A stretch of 11,009 bases of DNA from CAIKKV01 sp044346855 (lineage in GTDB: Bacteria; Verrucomicrobiota; Kiritimatiellia; CAIKKV01): positions 1-11,009 of the forward strand of contig JBIIYJ010000173.1 in NCBI GenBank assembly GCA_044346855.1, given 5' to 3'. Numbering within the stretch: the stretch's first letter is position 1; every line of letters begins with the position of its first letter. Below are positions 6,588-11,009 of this stretch, one piece after another. Made by a program: the position numbers and the translations under genes. Below the pieces are notes generated by a model that was not told the origin of the DNA, did not search any database, and saw only the letters and a program-made list of their open reading frames with translations.

Positions 6588-8486
6588 ATGAATTCCGCCA
6601 GCCCGCGACCCTCCGTGCTGCTCCTGACCCCGCCCCTGGTCCAGGTCAACGCCCCCTACCCCGCCACCCCGTGGCTCGCCGGATTCCTCCGCTCCCGCGG
6701 CGTCCCCTGCGTCCAGGAGGACCTTTCCCTCGCCCTCGCCCTCCGGCTCTTCTCCCGCGCCGGGCTCCTCGAGGTCGAAGCCGCCCTCCTCAGCGCCAAG
6801 ACTTCCCGCGCTCCCTCGGTCCGCCATTTCCTCAAGCACGCCGCCGCCTGCCAGGCCCTCGTGGAGCCCGTCATCCAGTTTCTCCAGAACCGCAACGACC
6901 CGCTTGCCTTCCGCCTCGTCACGCGGGCCTGCCTCCCCGAAGGCCCCCGTTTCGCCCCCCTCGAGGCCGAGCCGAGCCCGCTCGACGCCTTCGGCCCGGC
7001 CGCCGTCCGCGACAGGGCCCGCTTCCTCGCCAGCCTGTTCCTCGACGACCTCGCCGACGCCATCCGCGACGGCCTCGATTCCCGGTTCGGCTTTTCCCGC
7101 TACGCCGACCACCTCGCCGTCAGCTGCCCCTCCTTCGACGCCCTCGCCCGCGCCCTCGAGGGCCCGCCCGGCCCGGTCGACCGCCTCATCGATGAGCTGG
7201 CGGCCGGCGTCCAGGCCCGCCACGCGCCCGCGTTCGCGGGCCTGACCGTACCCTTTCCGGGAACACTTTACGCCGCTCTCCGCATCGCCCGGCAACTCAA
7301 GCGGCGGGACCCCCGGATCCGGATCGCCCTGGGGGGCGGCTACGTCAACACCGAGTTGCGGGAGCTGACCGACCCCCGGATCTTCGACTGCGTCGACTAC
7401 ATCACGCTCGACGACGGCGAGCTTCCCCTGCTGCGGGCGGTGGAGCATGCCGGCAACCCCGCGCGGGACGCCACGCTGATCCGCACCTTCGTTCGGCGCG
7501 CCGGGGCCGTTGTCTTCCTTGATTCCAAGGCAGCGGAGCCCGACCCGCCGCCCATGGCCTCCGTCGTCCCCGCCTTCGAAGATCTGCCGCTCGACCGCTA
7601 TGTCGGCCTGGCGGAGTCGGTCAACCCCATGCACCGGCTCTGGTCCGACGGCCTCTGGCTCAAGCTTCCGGCTGCCCGCGGCTGCTACTGGCACCGCTGC
7701 CGCTTCTGCGACACGGGGCTGCCCTACATCGCCCGGTACGAGCCCACCCCCGCCGCCGCGCTCGCCGGCAAGCTGGAAACCCTGGCCGCCCGGACGGGCC
7801 GCACGGGCTTCCACTTCACCGACGAGGCTCTGGCGCCTGCCCTGCTGAAAGCGCTCTCCGGGGAGTTGCTGAAACGCGGCCTGCAAACGACCTGGTGGGG
7901 CAACATCCGGTTCGAGAAAGGGTTCACGCCCGCGCTCGCCGCGCTCATGGCGGAGGCGGGCTGCGTGGCGGTGACGGGCGGCCTGGAATGCGCCGAGGAG
8001 CGCCTGCTGGAGCTGATCCACAAGGGGGTCTCGCTCCGGGAAGCAACACGGGCCTGCGCGGCCCTGTCCGGCGCCGGCCTGCTGGTTCACGCCTATCTCA
8101 TGTACGGGTATCCCACCCAGACCCTGCAGGAAACGGTCGACGGGCTGGAATTCACCCGCCAGGCCTTCGAGGAGGGCATCCTCCACTCGGCCTACTGGCA
8201 CCGCTTCGCTCTCACCGCGCACAGCCCCATGGCTAAAGAACCCGCGCAATCCGGCATCCGCCTTCTCCCGAAACCCCGGGGCGGCTTCGCCCTGAACGAA
8301 ATCCCCTACGCCGAAACCGATGCGTCCGATCACGCCCTGGCCGGCGAGGTCCTGCGCCGCGCAACCTACAATTTCATTCACGGCGTCTGCCTGGACCGCC
8401 CTGTGCACGAATGGTTCGGCAAAGGCGCGCCAAAACCGCGGCTGGCGGCTGGCGCCCTCGCCCGCTGGATTCGGGAAAGGCCTTAG
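6588..8486 (+). CDS. Radical SAM protein of the B12-binding-domain architecture, function unknown
   Basis: The protein has 632 residues. Residues 8-37 (SVLLLTPPLVQVNAPYPATPWLAGFLRSRG) and 215-290 (AFAGLTVPFP, then IALGGGYVNTEL and DYITLDDGELPLLR) match the two halves of the Rossmann-like B12-binding domain that precedes many radical SAM cores. They are separated by a helical insert of about 170 residues. I see no DxHxxG cobalamin motif. The radical SAM core begins at LPAARGCYWHRCRFCDTG with C366, C371 and C374 (CX4CX2C). It continues through FHFTDEAL (408-415), TTWWGNIRFEKGF (434-446), VTGGLECAEERLL (462-474) and HAYLMYGYPTQTLQETVDGL (501-520). The start has no purine-rich ribosome site. A TATTCT at 6576-6581 lies six bases before the ATG, as in leaderless messages. 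The substrate is unknown. No RiPP-like precursor is evident beside it. It may be transcribed from the glmM promoter, since the gap is 80 bp. Confidence 0.85.
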   Translation: MNSASPRPSVLLLTPPLVQVNAPYPATPWLAGFLRSRGVPCVQEDLSLALALRLFSRAGLLEVEAALLSAKTSRAPSVRHFLKHAAACQALVEPVIQFLQNRNDPLAFRLVTRACLPEGPRFAPLEAEPSPLDAFGPAAVRDRARFLASLFLDDLADAIRDGLDSRFGFSRYADHLAVSCPSFDALARALEGPPGPVDRLIDELAAGVQARHAPAFAGLTVPFPGTLYAALRIARQLKRRDPRIRIALGGGYVNTELRELTDPRIFDCVDYITLDDGELPLLRAVEHAGNPARDATLIRTFVRRAGAVVFLDSKAAEPDPPPMASVVPAFEDLPLDRYVGLAESVNPMHRLWSDGLWLKLPAARGCYWHRCRFCDTGLPYIARYEPTPAAALAGKLETLAARTGRTGFHFTDEALAPALLKALSGELLKRGLQTTWWGNIRFEKGFTPALAALMAEAGCVAVTGGLECAEERLLELIHKGVSLREATRACAALSGAGLLVHAYLMYGYPTQTLQETVDGLEFTRQAFEEGILHSAYWHRFALTAHSPMAKEPAQSGIRLLPKPRGGFALNEIPYAETDASDHALAGEVLRRATYNFIHGVCLDRPVHEWFGKGAPKPRLAAGALARWIRERP

Positions 8487-8487
8487 T

Positions 8488-8508
8488 TAATCGTTATGAA
8501 TAATCGTT
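8488..8508. repeat. Short direct repeat TAATCGTT x2 upstream of the sensor kinase gene
   Basis: TAATCGTT occurs at 8488-8495 and 8501-8508, 13 bp start to start, in an AT-rich patch right after the radical SAM stop. Two same-facing copies near a possible -35 (TTGCCG, 8514-8519) could be a regulator's half-sites. No good -10 is visible at the usual distance, and chance is possible. The remainder of the 131 bp gap up to 8617 shows nothing further. Confidence 0.25.
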
Positions 8509-8617
8509 TTGTCTTGCCGATCGGATAAATATTTGTGTACTTTGAAAACATGCATGCGCGCCAGACTGCGCGGCCCGTTTCCCCTTGCCGGCCGCCATTT
8601 TACCCGGTGTCCCGGCC

Positions 8618-10927
8618 ATGACCGGGTTTTACGAACGGCTTTTGGATTTGACCCTGGACGGCATCTGCCGGTTTCGATTCAACGATGGCGCCCTCCTGTT
8701 TTGCAACCGCGGCCTTGTCAAAATCCTGGATCTGACCATCACGCCCCAGGAGGTTTGCGGCAAGCGGATCCCCGAACTGATCCAATATATGGCGAAGCCG
8801 GGGGAGATCCGCGGCATTCTCAAGGCGCAGGGGGCCATCCAGGGGAGCGAATACCACTTCAAGACCCTGAAAGGCGACGACCGCTGGATTATGCTCGACG
8901 CCAATCTCGTGACGGACGAGCAGACCGGCGAAGCCGTCGTGGAGGCCATTGTCCGGGACATCACCGAGATCCGGAACGCCGCCCGGAAAATCGACGAGGA
9001 GCGCGAACACCTCGCCGTCACGCTCAGCTCCATTGGCGACGGACTGATCGCGACGGACGATGGAGGCCGGATCACGCTTCTGAACCCCATTGCTGAAAAG
9101 CTCACGGGTTGGCCCCGAAGCGAGGCCGTCGGAATGCCGCTCAACCAGGTCTTCCATATCATCAACGAATACACCTGGCAGCCCTGCGAAAATCCCGTCT
9201 CCAAAGTCCTCCAGACCGGCCGCATCGTGGCGCTGGCCAACCATACGACCCTGATCGCGCGCAACGGCACGGCGCGGAACATCGCGGACAGCGCCGCGCC
9301 GATCCGGAACGCCGAGGGAACGATCATCGGGGTGGTGCTGGTTTTCAGGGACGTCACCGATGAAAAACGCACGCATAACGCCCTGCGCAAGAGCGAGGAG
9401 CAATACCGCCTGCTGTTCAACGGCATGCTGGATGCGTTCGCGCTCCACGAGATCATCTGCGACCCCGCGGGCAACCCCGTTGACTACCGCTTCCTCGACA
9501 TCAACCCCCGGTTCGAGATGATGACCGGGCTGCGGAGCAAGGACCTGATCGGGCGCAGGGTCCGTGAAGTCCTGCCGGGGACCGAACAGTCCTGGGTCGA
9601 CATCTACGGGAAGGTGGCGCTGACCGGCGAGCCCTGCCATTTCGAGCGCTACGCGGCGGCCCTCGACCGCCATTACGAAATCACGGCCTACAGGCCGGCG
9701 CCGGGCCAGTTCGCCACGATTTTCAACGATATCACCGAAAAAAAGAAGGCGGAGGAGGAGCGCAAGCGGGTGGAAGCCCAGTTCCAGCAGGTCCAGAAGC
9801 TGGAGAGTCTCGGCATCCTCGCCGGCGGCATCGCGCACGATTTCAACAACCTCCTCACCGGCATGCTCGGCAACGCCAGCCTGGCGCTGCTGGACGTTCC
9901 TGAAGGCGGGACCGCCCGCCATAGCCTCAAGCAGATCGAGCTTTCGGCCCAGCGGGCCGCCGAACTGTGCCAGCAGCTCCTGGCCTACTCCGGCAAGGGC
10001 CGCTTCGTGATCGAGCCCATCAACCTGTCCGAACTGGTCGAGGAAATGGGCAATCTGCTTCGGATTTCCATTTCAAAGAAAGCCGCCCTGAACTACGCCC
10101 TCGTCTCGCCCCTGCCCTCCGTGTCGGGGGACGCCACGCAGTTCCGGCAGATTGTCATGAACCTGATCGTCAACGCCTCGGAGGCGATCGGGGAAGACAA
10201 CGGCGTGATCACGGTCGAGACGGGGGTCCGGCCGTGCGACCGGGCGTACCTGGAGCAAACCCTGCTCCACGACAACCTGCCGGAAGGGCAGTATGTCTAT
10301 TTTTCCATTACGGATACAGGGTGCGGCATGGACGCCGACACGCTTCAGCGCATTTTCGACCCCTTCTTCTCGACCAAGTTCGCCGGCCGGGGCCTGGGCC
10401 TGGCCGCGGTCATGGGCATCGTCCGAGCCCACAAGGGCGCCATCAAGGTCCGCAGCGAACCCGGCCGGGGCTCTTGCTTCACCCTCCTCTTTCCCTCCGT
10501 CGCCGCAGCCCCGATCCCGCGGACAAAGGCGGAACCCGCGCTTCCGAGGGAACGCCTGACGGGCACCTTCCTGGTGGTCGACGACGACGCCATCATCCTG
10601 TCGCTGGCCCGCCGCACGCTGGAGCGCTTCGGCGGCCGGGTTCTGACGGCCGGCGACGGCCGCGAAGCGGTGTCGGTGTTCGAGCGGCACGCGGACGAGA
10701 TCCGCCTGGTGCTCCTGGACATGACCATGCCCCGCATGAACGGGGAGGAGACATTCCGGGAACTGCGGCGGATCAGGCCGGGCTGCCTGATCATCCTCTC
10801 CAGCGGCTACAACGAGGCCGAGGCCACCAGCCATTTCCTGGAAACAGCGCCGGCAGCTTTTCTGCAGAAGCCCTACCGCCAGGCCGATCTGCTCGAGATG
10901 GTTGCCGACGCCGGAATGAATATGTAG
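8618..10927 (+). CDS. Soluble hybrid sensor histidine kinase (PAS x3, HisKA, HATPase, receiver)
   Basis: The protein has 769 residues from ATG 8618. An in-frame TTG at 8585 is the only earlier choice, and neither has a strong ribosome site. There is no signal peptide or membrane span, so it senses in the cytoplasm. PAS-like regions lie at about 1-118 (ending VRDITEIR), 128-250 (GLIATDDGGRITLLNPIAEKLTGW, ending VFRDVTDEK) and 258-375 (FLDINPRFEMMTGL, ending FNDITEKKKAEE). A short coiled coil at about 374-395 leads to the H-box GGIAHDFNN with H407. The HATPase has NLIVNASEA (N515, N519), DTGCGM (566-571), FDPFFSTKF and GRGLGLA (590-596). The receiver (about 651-762) has acidic D655-D657, phospho-acceptor D701 in LLDMTMPRMNG, S728/S729 and K751 in QKPY. 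All phosphotransfer residues are present. No histidine phosphotransfer or DNA-binding partner is in the window, so the output and ligand are unknown. Confidence 0.95.
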   Translation: MTGFYERLLDLTLDGICRFRFNDGALLFCNRGLVKILDLTITPQEVCGKRIPELIQYMAKPGEIRGILKAQGAIQGSEYHFKTLKGDDRWIMLDANLVTDEQTGEAVVEAIVRDITEIRNAARKIDEEREHLAVTLSSIGDGLIATDDGGRITLLNPIAEKLTGWPRSEAVGMPLNQVFHIINEYTWQPCENPVSKVLQTGRIVALANHTTLIARNGTARNIADSAAPIRNAEGTIIGVVLVFRDVTDEKRTHNALRKSEEQYRLLFNGMLDAFALHEIICDPAGNPVDYRFLDINPRFEMMTGLRSKDLIGRRVREVLPGTEQSWVDIYGKVALTGEPCHFERYAAALDRHYEITAYRPAPGQFATIFNDITEKKKAEEERKRVEAQFQQVQKLESLGILAGGIAHDFNNLLTGMLGNASLALLDVPEGGTARHSLKQIELSAQRAAELCQQLLAYSGKGRFVIEPINLSELVEEMGNLLRISISKKAALNYALVSPLPSVSGDATQFRQIVMNLIVNASEAIGEDNGVITVETGVRPCDRAYLEQTLLHDNLPEGQYVYFSITDTGCGMDADTLQRIFDPFFSTKFAGRGLGLAAVMGIVRAHKGAIKVRSEPGRGSCFTLLFPSVAAAPIPRTKAEPALPRERLTGTFLVVDDDAIILSLARRTLERFGGRVLTAGDGREAVSVFERHADEIRLVLLDMTMPRMNGEETFRELRRIRPGCLIILSSGYNEAEATSHFLETAPAAFLQKPYRQADLLEMVADAGMNM

Positions 10928-11009
10928 GGAACCTGGCGGTTTGAACGTGTATCTTCTTGTTCCTGGATTTACTTCGTTTTGAGAGCGATTTATCGCATCT
11001 TCTTCCCGT

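Noticed and set aside
6429..8408. A 659-codon open frame on the minus strand, antisense to the radical SAM gene
   Set aside because: It is Gly/Ala/Arg/Val-rich text without any recognisable domain, typical of the mirror frame of a GC-rich gene. The plus-strand frame carries clear radical SAM motifs.
8509..9096. A 195-codon plus-strand frame overlapping the start of the hybrid kinase
   Set aside because: Beyond about 8618 it is the out-of-frame reading of the kinase gene and becomes Arg/Gly/His/Pro-rich. It has no domain and no ribosome site.
10985..10996. GCGAT-TT-ATCGC palindrome downstream of the hybrid kinase
   Set aside because: A five-base stem with a two-base loop, and only a mixed pyrimidine run after it (ATCTTCTTCCC). 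Not convincing as a terminator.

Overview
This 11 kb window is GC-rich, densely coded bacterial chromosome. I count eight protein genes. One is cut by the left edge and seven are complete. I see no tRNA, rRNA, CRISPR array, transposase or phage gene. Long antisense ORFs over most genes are what high GC produces and are not annotated. The lineage cannot be fixed from the sequence. A GlmU-like left-handed beta-helix protein joined to glmM, a GlmM with the RYSGTEN-type C-terminal loop, a DUF4412-like secreted protein, and an intergenic remnant of the 'CCACGGAT / CACGAAATACACGAAA' type together suggest the Planctomycetota-Verrucomicrobiota-Kiritimatiellota group. That placement is an inference of low to moderate confidence.

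Left part (1-1415): a FkbM-type methyltransferase (minus strand, partial) and a family 2 glycosyltransferase (plus strand) diverge from a 158 bp intergenic region. This looks like the edge of a surface-glycan gene cluster. A degenerate intergenic repeat (about 1439-1517) and a candidate promoter (1535-1563) then precede a secreted DUF4412-like protein (1590-2441) with a striking methionine-rich patch.

Middle part (2453-6507): a CoA-disulfide-reductase/rhodanese fusion lies on the minus strand, convergent with the secreted protein. It is divergent from glmM across a 159 bp AT-rich gap with two well-formed sigma70-type promoters, one per direction. glmM overlaps the next gene by an ATGA junction. 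That gene encodes a GlmU-like acetyltransferase whose nucleotidyltransferase half lacks the recognisable catalytic loop. Together the pair can be expected to convert GlcN-6-P to GlcN-1-P and then to GlcNAc-1-P, feeding peptidoglycan and other amino-sugar polymers. The uridylyl-transfer step is not obviously encoded here.

Right part (6588-10927): a radical SAM protein of the B12-binding-domain architecture has a CX4CX2C cluster motif and no visible cobalamin histidine motif. It is followed by a soluble hybrid histidine kinase with three PAS-like regions, HisKA, HATPase and a C-terminal receiver. No output partner is encoded nearby. I did not find a convincing new multi-gene system. The points most worth checking are the reduced GlmU, the radical SAM protein, the altered NAD(P)H loop of the CoA-disulfide reductase and the Met-rich secreted protein.
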